From Bacteroidales bacterium (GTDB lineage: Bacteria; Bacteroidota; Bacteroidia; Bacteroidales; UBA932): DNA of 5,461 nucleotides. The translations under genes were made by a program, and so were the position numbers. The notes beneath the pieces were generated by a model. The model was not told the origin of the DNA, ran no database searches, and was given only the letters and a program-made list of their open reading frames with translations. The stretch spans positions 1 to 5,461 of the forward strand of contig JAFZIX010000180.1 in the NCBI GenBank assembly GCA_017554135.1, read 5' to 3'. The number at the start of each line of letters is the position of its first letter. Within the stretch, counting starts at the first letter, position 1. Shown here one piece after another: positions 1 through 4,780 of the stretch.

Positions 1-2356
1 CGGTCATGTTTTCCTTCGTCGCACTGCCGCGCTTCTTCTCCAGCAGTGAGATGGCTTTGTCGTATTCCTCTATAGTCTTCGGCGTGGCAGAGACCCCGGC
101 TTCCTCAATCATCATGCTGATAGCTTCCTGGGCCTTCTCCGATTTCTCTTTCAGGCCTGCAAGCAGTTTGATACGCTCTTTGTCGGCGGGGTTCGTTTTC
201 TCCAGCTGCTTCTGGTAGTATTGTATATTGTTTCCAAGCTCTTTGTATGTCTCGGCATTCTCTATCAGATTCGTGCCGTCATATTCATGCTTGTTATTAT
301 TTTTGTTCTTATTCTTGTCCTTTGCGAACTCATCGGCCAGTGCATGGTGCGGTGGCACTGGATCTTTCTGCGGCGACTGTGTTGCGGCCTCTCCCTTCAC
401 TTGTTGCCCCGTATAGTATTCTGCCTGGCTGTTCAGCCTGTCTGTCAGCTTACTTTTTGTGTCAATCTTCACCTTTGCGTTATAGTAGCGTGCATCGCGT
501 TGTGCCAGTGGTACTTCCTGGAATTTCTGCCGCAGTTCGCCAAGCGTCGCGTCTCTCATCGTGCCATCGGGGTTGATTATTTTCCGGTTCCCAACAGCCC
601 CGATAATCGTCTCGCGTTCTTCTTCCTCGCTCTCTACGGCTTTCTTCGTGTAGAACTCGGCCTTGGCTGCTATCTGCAGCAGACGGATACGCTCCCTGAT
701 GGCATCGTTCACCATGTCTTCCTTGCCCTTCAGGGTGGCTGCTGCGTCTATGTTCAAGCCCAGCGCTCGGGCGGCACGGTTGATAAAGGCCAGACGTTCG
801 GCGGAACCTTCCTTGGCTTTCTGTATCTGGCTCTGGAGTATCTTCAGGTTCTTGATCTCTTCCGTGTGGGTTGCCTTCTCGGCTTCTGCCTGGTATTTTC
901 CCCATTCCTCTTTCAACTCGCCCACTTTGTCCTTGGCCTCCTCGCCCTTCCCTATCAGGTGGCTCAGCAGTTCTATAACACCGCTGATAGCCAGCGTAAG
1001 ACCAAGCGACATCGCTCCGTAAAGGGCTATCGTTGCAACACGCAGTGCCGTGAATCCGGCCCGTGTGGTCAGACTGGTTGCAGTGAGCATCTTCAGGGCA
1101 ATATTTTCCATCCGGCTCCATCCTAGCAGGCCACTCATGGCCGACGTGATGCCAAGTCCTTTCAGCGATAGTGCCAAAACACCAACCGATGTGATGGTCT
1201 CACCAATCTGCGAACTCATGTTCAGCAGGGGCAGTGCCGGGCCTACTTTCTCGTAGATAGCATCCGATATCGCACCGAGCTTATTGGCCAGCAGTTGACT
1301 CTTCGCCGCTCCTGTTTCACCTATCGTATCGAAGGCTTCTTCTATCGTTCCGGCACTGCCACGCATATTGTCCACATTCTTGGCAAACGTGTCTGCCAGA
1401 TTACCGGTCAGCGGACCCAGCGCACGGAGGCTCTCCGCGCTGCCGAACAACTTGCCGTAAACTTCTTCGCTCAGCACTTTGTGGTTCTTCGAATACTGCG
1501 CTACGGCAGCATCCAGTTGGGTCAGGAACTGACGCATGCCACCGGCTGCCTTAATTGAGGCTGCATCAAACTGGATTCCCATCTTCTGCGCCATCTCCGT
1601 GGCTTCCGAGGATGGCTTTACCAAAGCTGTGAATATGGCGGCCAGCTGCGTACTCACCTCGGCGGTGTTACCACTCACACCGGTCAGCGTCGAGAAAGTG
1701 GCCATCAGTTCATCTATGGTCACGCCAAGCGTCGAGGCGTTACCCGTCACGCGGGGAAGGGCTTGGGCCAACTGCTCAAAACTGGTCACACCGTTTTTGG
1801 CAGTCAGCTGGATCTTATCCTGGATCTCCTGGGCTGCACTCCATTCCAGACCGTAGTTCTTGATTACGGTCGAGGTCACCTTCACCACTTCTTCCAGATT
1901 AGCCAGTCCGCCCACACTCGCCTTGGCCGACTTCTCCAGGAAACTAACCCAGTTGTCTTCAGGAACCCCGTTCGAAATAACCTGATACAGACCGTTGGCC
2001 AACTGGTCTCTCGCCACAGGAATCGTCTTGCTCAGTTCCGCCACCTCATCCTTCAACTGGGCAAATCCGGCAGCATCCTTTCCGGCCATTGTATTGGCAG
2101 CGGCCATCGCCTGGCTGAAACTCTGTGCGTCAGCAGTTGCTGAATTCAACACATTGCAGAACTGTGAAACAGCACCCGTAAGGTTTCTGAAAATCTCAAT
2201 TCCTTGGTTAAAAGTAATGAAAGACTCTCTCAATTTGGTAACACTGTCCTTTGTCCCGTTCAATGCTTTCTGCATTTCTTTAGCATTGAGAGTTGCACCG
2301 ACAAGGCTATCCTTGCCGTCAACGTTTAAACGGATGTTAATTTTTACGTCGTTCAT
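1..2356 (-). CDS. Phage tail tape measure protein, TP901 type (3' end beyond the window)
   Basis: The frame opens at ATG 2356-2354 and stays open for 785 codons to the left edge with no stop. In this family the protein fills the tail tube, sets tail length during assembly and is ejected at infection. The start reads MNDVKINIRLNVDG. Residues about 95-260 match the conserved TP901 tape measure core, with the segments LAQALPRVTGNASTLGVTID and FSTLTGVSGNTAEVSTQL at about residues 196-240. Two hydrophobic stretches follow (about 385-411 and 443-468), then a long charged region rich in Glu, Lys, Gln and Ala that is probably helical or coiled coil. A Lys/Asn-rich linker (KDKNKNKNNNK) lies at about residues 679-690. 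It is the downstream partner of the chaperone pair at 3342-2684, although an opposite-strand gene separates them. The two hydrophobic stretches fit the membrane-active segments often seen in tape measure proteins. Confidence 0.95.
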   Translation of the reverse strand, partial: MNDVKINIRLNVDGKDSLVGATLNAKEMQKALNGTKDSVTKLRESFITFNQGIEIFRNLTGAVSQFCNVLNSATADAQSFSQAMAAANTMAGKDAAGFAQLKDEVAELSKTIPVARDQLANGLYQVISNGVPEDNWVSFLEKSAKASVGGLANLEEVVKVTSTVIKNYGLEWSAAQEIQDKIQLTAKNGVTSFEQLAQALPRVTGNASTLGVTIDELMATFSTLTGVSGNTAEVSTQLAAIFTALVKPSSEATEMAQKMGIQFDAASIKAAGGMRQFLTQLDAAVAQYSKNHKVLSEEVYGKLFGSAESLRALGPLTGNLADTFAKNVDNMRGSAGTIEEAFDTIGETGAAKSQLLANKLGAISDAIYEKVGPALPLLNMSSQIGETITSVGVLALSLKGLGITSAMSGLLGWSRMENIALKMLTATSLTTRAGFTALRVATIALYGAMSLGLTLAISGVIELLSHLIGKGEEAKDKVGELKEEWGKYQAEAEKATHTEEIKNLKILQSQIQKAKEGSAERLAFINRAARALGLNIDAAATLKGKEDMVNDAIRERIRLLQIAAKAEFYTKKAVESEEEERETIIGAVGNRKIINPDGTMRDATLGELRQKFQEVPLAQRDARYYNAKVKIDTKSKLTDRLNSQAEYYTGQQVKGEAATQSPQKDPVPPHHALADEFAKDKNKNKNNNKHEYDGTNLIENAETYKELGNNIQYYQKQLEKTNPADKERIKLLAGLKEKSEKAQEAISMMIEEAGVSATPKTIEEYDKAISLLEKKRGSATKENMT

Positions 2357-2366
2357 TTCTTTTTAA

Positions 2367-2398
2367 CCCGTTTTTTGATGATTATTCCCGTTTTTTTT
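2367..2398 (+). repeat. Direct repeat CCCGTTTTTT, two copies 20 bases apart
   Basis: CCCGTTTTTT occurs at 2367-2376 and again at 2387-2396, where the T run extends to 2398. The first copy overlaps the proposed -33 element and the second lies in the spacer before the -7 box. The 20-base step is close to two helical turns, so it could be an operator, but T runs are easy to repeat by chance. Confidence 0.4.
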
Positions 2399-2407
2399 GT
2401 ATATTTG
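2374..2407 (+). promoter_or_regulatory. Bacteroides-type promoter for the plus-strand membrane gene
   Basis: TATATTTG at 2400-2407 matches the Bacteroides -7 consensus TAnnTTTG exactly. TTTG at 2374-2377 fits the -33 element with a 22-base gap, slightly longer than the usual 19-21. Transcription would start near 2412-2415, leaving a leader of only about 20 bases before ATG 2432. By eye this is the only full TAnnTTTG match found on either strand of the window, and it sits directly before the only plus-strand gene. Confidence 0.7.
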
Positions 2408-2431
2408 TAGCGGATTTAAAATGTGAATGAT

Positions 2432-2644
2432 ATGAAGAAGATTCTCCCCAGTTGGCTCGTTGCCCTCATAGGCTTCATCGCATGGATTGTGATGGCGGTA
2501 GGATTCTTCACTTATGACGCATGGATGATCTTTTGGTCGGCCATTGTAGTAACTATCACAGGATCCATACTTGTTTATCGAGTGATTAGTAAGGCTATGG
2601 ATTCAAGCGCCAGTGGTCATCTCCCTTGGTGGTACGGAGTATAG
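2432..2644 (+). CDS. Small two-helix membrane protein, candidate prophage moron
   Basis: The protein has 70 residues from ATG 2432 (73 if GTG 2423 is used) and ends at TAG 2642-2644. ATG 2432 is preferred because it gives MKK directly before the first helix. Two hydrophobic segments are visible, about residues 5-28 (LVALIGFIAWIVMAVGFF) and 30-52 (MIFWSAIVVTITGSILVY), joined by a very short turn. Positive residues lie before helix 1 and after helix 2, so both ends should be cytoplasmic. The tail is short and ends WWYGV. It is the only gene on the plus strand, lies between the tail chaperone and the tape measure gene, and has its own promoter at 2374-2407. Such independently expressed inserts are known as morons and often alter the lysogen, for example by excluding other phages. 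I do not recognise the family, and the function is inferred from position and topology only. A hairpin at 2680-2698 lies downstream but has no T run. Confidence 0.75.
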   Translation: MKKILPSWLVALIGFIAWIVMAVGFFTYDAWMIFWSAIVVTITGSILVYRVISKAMDSSASGHLPWWYGV

Positions 2645-2657
2645 CCTTTCCCATTTG

Positions 2658-2698
2658 CCCCATGTCCCGTCTCTTATATGTTGCTATTGTATAGCAAC
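2658..2698 (-). repeat. Hairpin repeat, copy 1, at the end of the chaperone gene
   Basis: Read on the minus strand, a perfect 8-bp stem (GTTGCTAT at 2698-2691, ATAGCAAC at 2687-2680) with a three-base loop is followed by a conserved 22-base tail (2679-2658). About 32 of 41 bases match copy 2 at 3363-3403. The TAG stop of the chaperone extension (2686-2684) lies inside the 3' arm of the stem. No T run follows on either strand, so a classic intrinsic terminator is not supported. It could protect or attenuate the late mRNA, or lie at the 3' end of the plus-strand gene transcript. Confidence 0.75.
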
Positions 2699-3031
2699 CC
2701 CTTTCCGCTTCATCACCTCCAGCAGCCGTGCCTTCTGTGCTTCAGCGCTAACAGGTTCTCCTTGGCTCTTTGAAGTCCTGGCTTTATTTTTATCCCATGG
2801 CAGCGGAAGAAGTCGCTCCGGCTTCATCCTGCCTTTCACATGCGGCAGGATGACGATGCTTGCCAGGACACGCATACGCTCCCATTGTCCACGTTCACCA
2901 CCGTCGCGCATCTCGCTCCAGGCTTTCGCAGCACTGTTGAAATCGTCCACGTCCAGCCGGCACCAGTCATCCAGCCGCATACCCATACAGCCAAGGGCGA
3001 ACCCTAGCAGTTCTTCTATTTCCGGCGCGTT
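2684..3031 (-). CDS. Tail assembly chaperone GT: -1 frame extension made by ribosomal frameshifting
   Basis: This is the second half of a lambda G/GT-like chaperone pair. The frame is open from just after a TGA at 3046-3044 to the TAG at 2686-2684 and has no start codon until ATG 2986. A -1 slip on the A run at 3038-3030 joins it to the upstream frame after residue 104, giving a 219-residue fusion with 115 residues from this frame. The extension begins NAPEIEELLGFALGCMGMRL and continues with LDDWCRLDVDDFNSAAKAW, which resembles the Trp/acidic segment typical of GT-type T domains. In the lambda model, G coats the tape measure protein and the T part recruits tail tube subunits. The genes for both partners are neighbours here. 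Independent translation from ATG 2986 is possible but would remove the conserved first 15 residues. Confidence 0.85.
   Translation of the reverse strand, partial: NAPEIEELLGFALGCMGMRLDDWCRLDVDDFNSAAKAWSEMRDGGERGQWERMRVLASIVILPHVKGRMKPERLLPLPWDKNKARTSKSQGEPVSAEAQKARLLEVMKRKGVAIQ
2992..3007 (-). other. Short UUCG-loop hairpin downstream of the slip site
   Basis: On the minus strand, AGGG TTCG CCCT forms a four-pair stem closed by a UUCG tetraloop (3005-2994). It can extend by one outer C-G pair across a mismatch. Its start lies about 25 bases after the slip site, farther than the usual 5-9 bases for a stimulator, so a role in frameshifting is uncertain. Confidence 0.3.
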
Positions 3032-3342
3032 TTTTTTTCGCCGTCAGTAGCTGCTGCTCCGCCACCGGATTTCCCGGCAGCATTGAGTTGGTCTGCCCAG
3101 CTGCTCACGTCGTCCAGACCTACGGCATCGGCAAAGTCCATGAGGCTCATGTCGAACTCCTTGCCGTCGTGCTTGCATGCGCTCACGATGCAGCACCACA
3201 GGAACGTGATGTTCCCCTCAAGGTCGTTGTCCGTGATTGTCATGGCATCACGGCCGGTCTCCTTCTTAAAGCGGAGCATCGCACCCATCGTCGGTCGGCA
3301 GGGTAACTGCTTCCCGTCTAATTCTATGTATATCTCTTTCAT
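3016..3342 (-). CDS. Tail assembly chaperone G (short form)
   Basis: The gene encodes 108 residues from ATG 3342-3340 to TAG 3018-3016. It begins MKEIYIELDGKQLPCRPTMG and carries an N-terminal beta-strand start followed by helices, as in small tail assembly chaperones of siphophages. The last codons run through nine A residues (Glu-Lys-Lys-Thr-Arg-Arg-Lys), which form the frameshift site that makes the GT fusion. The position between the tube protein gene and the tape measure gene is the hallmark of this family. The upstream gap of 120 bases holds a hairpin repeat and a C/G-rich repeat. The start region has only a weak GAG close to the ATG, as expected for this host group. Family recognition comes from gene order, frameshift and sequence feel, not from a catalytic motif. 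Confidence 0.85.
   Translation of the reverse strand: MKEIYIELDGKQLPCRPTMGAMLRFKKETGRDAMTITDNDLEGNITFLWCCIVSACKHDGKEFDMSLMDFADAVGLDDVSSWADQLNAAGKSGGGAAATDGEKKTRRK
3030..3038 (-). promoter_or_regulatory. Programmed -1 ribosomal frameshift site (A9 run)
   Basis: The coding strand reads GGC GAA AAA AAA ACG in the G frame. The heptamer A AAA AAA (3037-3031) is a standard slippery sequence in which both tRNA-Lys anticodons re-pair after a one-base backward slip. The zero frame stops 12 bases later at TAG 3018-3016, and the -1 frame continues for 115 codons. The -1 frame is closed upstream at 3046-3044, so the window of overlap is narrow and centred on the A run. No strong upstream Shine-Dalgarno stimulator is visible. 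Confidence 0.85.
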
Positions 3343-3362
3343 CTCGTAATCTCTAAGTTAAT

Positions 3363-3403
3363 CGTCATGTAACGTCTTTTGTATGTTGCGATTGCATCGC
3401 AAC
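3363..3403 (-). repeat. Hairpin repeat, copy 2, between the tube and chaperone genes
   Basis: On the minus strand the stem is GTTGCGAT (3403-3396) and ATCGCAAC (3392-3385) around a three-base loop, followed by a 22-base tail ending at 3363. Compared with copy 1 at 2658-2698, the sixth stem pair is G-C here and T-A there. Both partners changed together, which suggests the fold matters. The copy lies 60 bases after the tube protein stop and about 20 bases before the chaperone start. Confidence 0.75.
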
Positions 3404-3412
3404 CGTCAATCC

Positions 3413-3444
3413 TAAACCCCCTCCCCCTGGGTGGAGGAAGGGGC
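3413..3444. repeat. C/G-rich imperfect inverted repeat (REP-like), copy A
   Basis: ACCCCCTCCCCCTGGG followed by GGAGGAAGGGGC forms an imperfect inverted repeat of C-rich and G-rich arms in the gap after the tube protein gene. Sequences of this type are dispersed between genes in many Bacteroidetes genomes. A second, diverged copy lies at 4221-4255. It could act as a terminator-like or RNA-stabilising structure after the highly expressed tube gene, but no T run follows. Confidence 0.55.
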
Positions 3445-3462
3445 TGTTAAGATACATGTTAT

Positions 3463-3927
3463 TTAGCCCTCTTGCGATGCTCCGCCCTTTCCAGGATAGG
3501 TCGTGGGCTCACCGTCATTCTCCAGACTGCCGGAATAGGTCGCATCGTCCTGAGCAGGAGAGGTCTCCTCCAGCGAGGCAATGATAAATTTTCCTGACAC
3601 ATAGGGAGTAGCAGAGTCTTCACGCTCGAAGGCCTCTACGTCAACGCTTTGGCCCTCTCCCCATAGATTGGCTATCTCGCTGAAGCCGTTCTCTGTCTCA
3701 TCGTAGAAGCGCAGACCCTCGAAACTGATGGAGATGGACATGCCGGTTACTCCCTTGCCTTTCCAAAGGCCGGCACTCTTAGCTGCAGAGGCAACAGGCT
3801 TCACGGCTCTGTCCTTGGTCTCTGAATTGAACGTCAACGTGTGGCTCGTGCAGTGACCGATGGCCTTACCGCCAACTTTCAGCAGCAGGTCGCTGCCGTT
3901 GATGTAATTTCCGTTTGAGTTTGGCAT
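3463..3927 (-). CDS. Major tail tube protein
   Basis: The gene encodes 154 residues from ATG 3927 to a stop at 3465-3463. The start MPNSNGNYINGSDLLLKVGG is typical of TP901-1-type tail tube proteins, and a segment near the end, YSGSLENDGEPTTY, matches the closing beta-strand with the SGS-type pattern seen in this family. The middle is rich in predicted beta strands (for example GMSISISFEGLRFYD). The protein polymerises into the tube through which DNA passes. TTG at 3936 could add three residues, but ATG 3927 is the more normal start and leaves 16 bases after the upstream stop. Its place directly before the chaperone pair supports the call. The most abundant product of the region is expected from this gene, and hairpins follow it. 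Confidence 0.85.
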   Translation of the reverse strand: MPNSNGNYINGSDLLLKVGGKAIGHCTSHTLTFNSETKDRAVKPVASAAKSAGLWKGKGVTGMSISISFEGLRFYDETENGFSEIANLWGEGQSVDVEAFEREDSATPYVSGKFIIASLEETSPAQDDATYSGSLENDGEPTTYPGKGGASQEG

Positions 3928-3943
3928 AATGTTCAAATGTTGT

Positions 3944-4549
3944 TTAAATGGTTTTGGAATGCTTTTTAATAGTTATCTTTAACGTTATCGCTATCGTTAT
4001 CGTTAAGATTAGTACCAGCAGAAGTGCGTCCCGGGCTTTCCGCCACGTACTATTGCCTTCACCGCCACTGGCTGACTGCTGTTCAGCGTAGGCTGCGGCT
4101 TTGCCGCTGCGCTCCCAGTGGTTCTCACCGCTGCTGACCGCCTCTACATCAGGAGCCGTCCCGCCGCTGCCGTCAGCTTCGGCCTCAATCACCAGCCGTG
4201 GCTGGTTGGTGAGAGTCATGACCCCCTCCCTTGAGGGGAAGGCTGGAGAGGGGCTGCTGATGTCCGGGGAGGGACTTGGTTCCAGCATGATCCGGATTCG
4301 TGCGGTCCCCGTTCCGGGGGTTCCGCCCGCGGTCCTGATGCTCGCGCCGTGAACTGCGCTTGCCGCCAGGCTGTCTTCCGTTACTGCCGTGGAGTCCTGC
4401 GTCACACTCTTCGCTGACTTGCAACTCACTGCGCACAGGACAAATACGGCTGTAATCACATGATTCAATAGCCTCAATCGCTCGGCTGAGCCGGTTGAGC
4501 GCACGCCGGGTGCGCAGGTGCTCGGCCGTAAGTTCTTCCAGTTTCTCAT
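3944..4549 (-). CDS. Lipoprotein with C-terminal membrane segment, unimolecular-spanin-like
   Basis: The frame runs from ATG 4549 to TAA 3946-3944 (201 codons). A lipoprotein signal, VITAVFVLCAVSC, ends at Cys43 of the long form. TTG at 4477 would give MRLLNHVITAVFVLCAVSC, a compact canonical signal, and may be the true start; GTG 4459 is also possible. After the Cys comes a Ser/Thr/Ala/Gly/Pro-rich linker of about 125 residues with no clear domain, then a hydrophobic segment, LLLVLILTITIAITL (about residues 174-190), and a basic tail. An acylated N terminus plus a C-terminal inner-membrane helix is the layout of unimolecular spanins such as T1 gp11, which link and fuse the two membranes at the last step of lysis. 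The neighbouring amidase supports a lysis role. The first part overlaps the coiled-coil gene in another frame, as Rz1 overlaps Rz. Function is inferred from layout, not homology. Confidence 0.7.
   Translation of the reverse strand: MRNWKNLRPSTCAPGVRSTGSAERLRLLNHVITAVFVLCAVSCKSAKSVTQDSTAVTEDSLAASAVHGASIRTAGGTPGTGTARIRIMLEPSPSPDISSPSPAFPSREGVMTLTNQPRLVIEAEADGSGGTAPDVEAVSSGENHWERSGKAAAYAEQQSASGGEGNSTWRKARDALLLVLILTITIAITLKITIKKHSKTI
3972..4007 (-). repeat. Imperfect hexanucleotide repeat coding the membrane helix
   Basis: Six in-phase hexamers of the form GTTATC or GCTATC and close variants run from 3972 to 4007 on the plus strand. On the coding strand they give alternating Ile/Leu and Thr codons in the C-terminal helix of the lipoprotein. 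Gain or loss of a unit would keep the frame and change helix length by two residues. Confidence 0.6.
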
Positions 4550-4739
4550 TGGTCTCTTCGTACTTCTGTTGTAGTATCACAAGCGAGGACGAAACGTCTT
4601 CATACATCTGCTTGTACGTGTCATGGATCTCTTTGGCCTCACGGGTACGCCTGAGCGTACGACCGAAAAACCACGTCACCACCGAACCGATGGCACCCGA
4701 AGGTAAAGCCCATTGCAGTATGTCAAGCATTCCGTCCAT
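4185..4739 (-). CDS. Membrane-anchored coiled-coil protein of the lysis cassette
   Basis: The gene encodes 184 residues from ATG 4739. A hydrophobic segment at about residues 6-26 (ILQWALPSGAIGSVVTWFFG) is followed by RTLRRTREAK and then a charged helix (about 35-95: YEETNEKLEELTAEHLRTRR and surroundings) that should form a coiled coil. A Cys pair lies in CDYSRICPVRSE near residue 100. The remaining 75 or so residues are polar, rich in Gly, Arg, Ser and Pro, and lie mainly where the frame overlaps the lipoprotein gene, so they may carry little function. The anchor plus coiled coil recalls Rz-type inner-membrane spanins, but the acidic N terminus and basic residues after the helix predict the coil in the cytoplasm, which argues against that role. 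I know similar unnamed proteins next to phage amidases in Bacteroidetes. The start lies 31 bases after the amidase stop. Confidence 0.7.
   Translation of the reverse strand: MDGMLDILQWALPSGAIGSVVTWFFGRTLRRTREAKEIHDTYKQMYEDVSSSLVILQQKYEETNEKLEELTAEHLRTRRALNRLSRAIEAIESCDYSRICPVRSELQVSEECDAGLHGSNGRQPGGKRSSRREHQDRGRNPRNGDRTNPDHAGTKSLPGHQQPLSSLPLKGGGHDSHQPATAGD
4221..4255. repeat. C/G-rich inverted repeat (REP-like), copy B, inside coding sequence
   Basis: ACCCCCTCCCTTGAGGGGAA followed by GGCTGGAGAGGGG has the same design as copy A at 3413-3444. Here it lies inside both overlapping genes. It adds SSPSPAFPSREGV to the lipoprotein linker and PLSSLPLKGGG to the tail of the coiled-coil protein. The latter string is a familiar translation of this repeat type in Bacteroidetes. 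Confidence 0.6.
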
Positions 4740-4762
4740 CTCTCGTATTATAGTTTAGGTAT

Positions 4763-4780
4763 GCTGCTGTTCACAGCAGC
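4763..4780 (-). promoter_or_regulatory. Hairpin enclosing the amidase stop codon
   Basis: On the minus strand GCTGCTGT and ACAGCAGC form a perfect 8-bp stem around a two-base apex (a six-base loop if the inner pairs open). The TGA stop of the amidase (4773-4771) sits at the apex. The sequence after the stem, ATACCTAAAC, loosely resembles the tail of the 41-bp hairpin repeats. A ribosome finishing the amidase would melt the fold just before the next start at 4739, so it could affect translational coupling or mRNA ends. Confidence 0.6.

Noticed and set aside
480..1121. Minus-strand frame of 213 codons
   Set aside because: It overlaps the tape measure gene in another frame, and its Arg/Gly/Pro/Ser-rich product has no recognisable domain. 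The tape measure frame is continuous through it.
221..1126. Long plus-strand open frame of 301 codons with many hydrophobic residues
   Set aside because: It is antisense to the tape measure gene. Its Cys/Leu/Phe-rich composition is what the complement of a helical, Glu/Lys/Ala-rich coding frame gives, and no promoter precedes it.
2423..2431. GTG start for the moron
   Set aside because: It is possible, but ATG 2432 is the stronger start codon and places MKK directly before the first helix.
2680..2698. Intrinsic terminator for the plus-strand gene or the chaperone gene
   Set aside because: The stem is good, but neither strand has a T run after it, and a near-identical hairpin lies inside the operon at 3385-3403. 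It is kept as a repeat of unknown role.
2613..3050. Plus-strand frame of 145 codons overlapping the end of the moron
   Set aside because: It is antisense to the chaperone extension, Ser/Arg-rich, and has no promoter or family features.
3083..3349. Plus-strand frames opposite chaperone G
   Set aside because: They are shadows of a well-supported gene on the other strand, without start signals.
2658..3403. CRISPR-like array formed by the two hairpin repeats
   Set aside because: There are only two copies, about 700 bases apart and separated by a gene, with no regular spacers.
3928..3936. TTG start nine bases upstream for the tail tube protein
   Set aside because: ATG 3927 is in frame, gives a typical tube protein start and leaves a normal short gap after the upstream gene.
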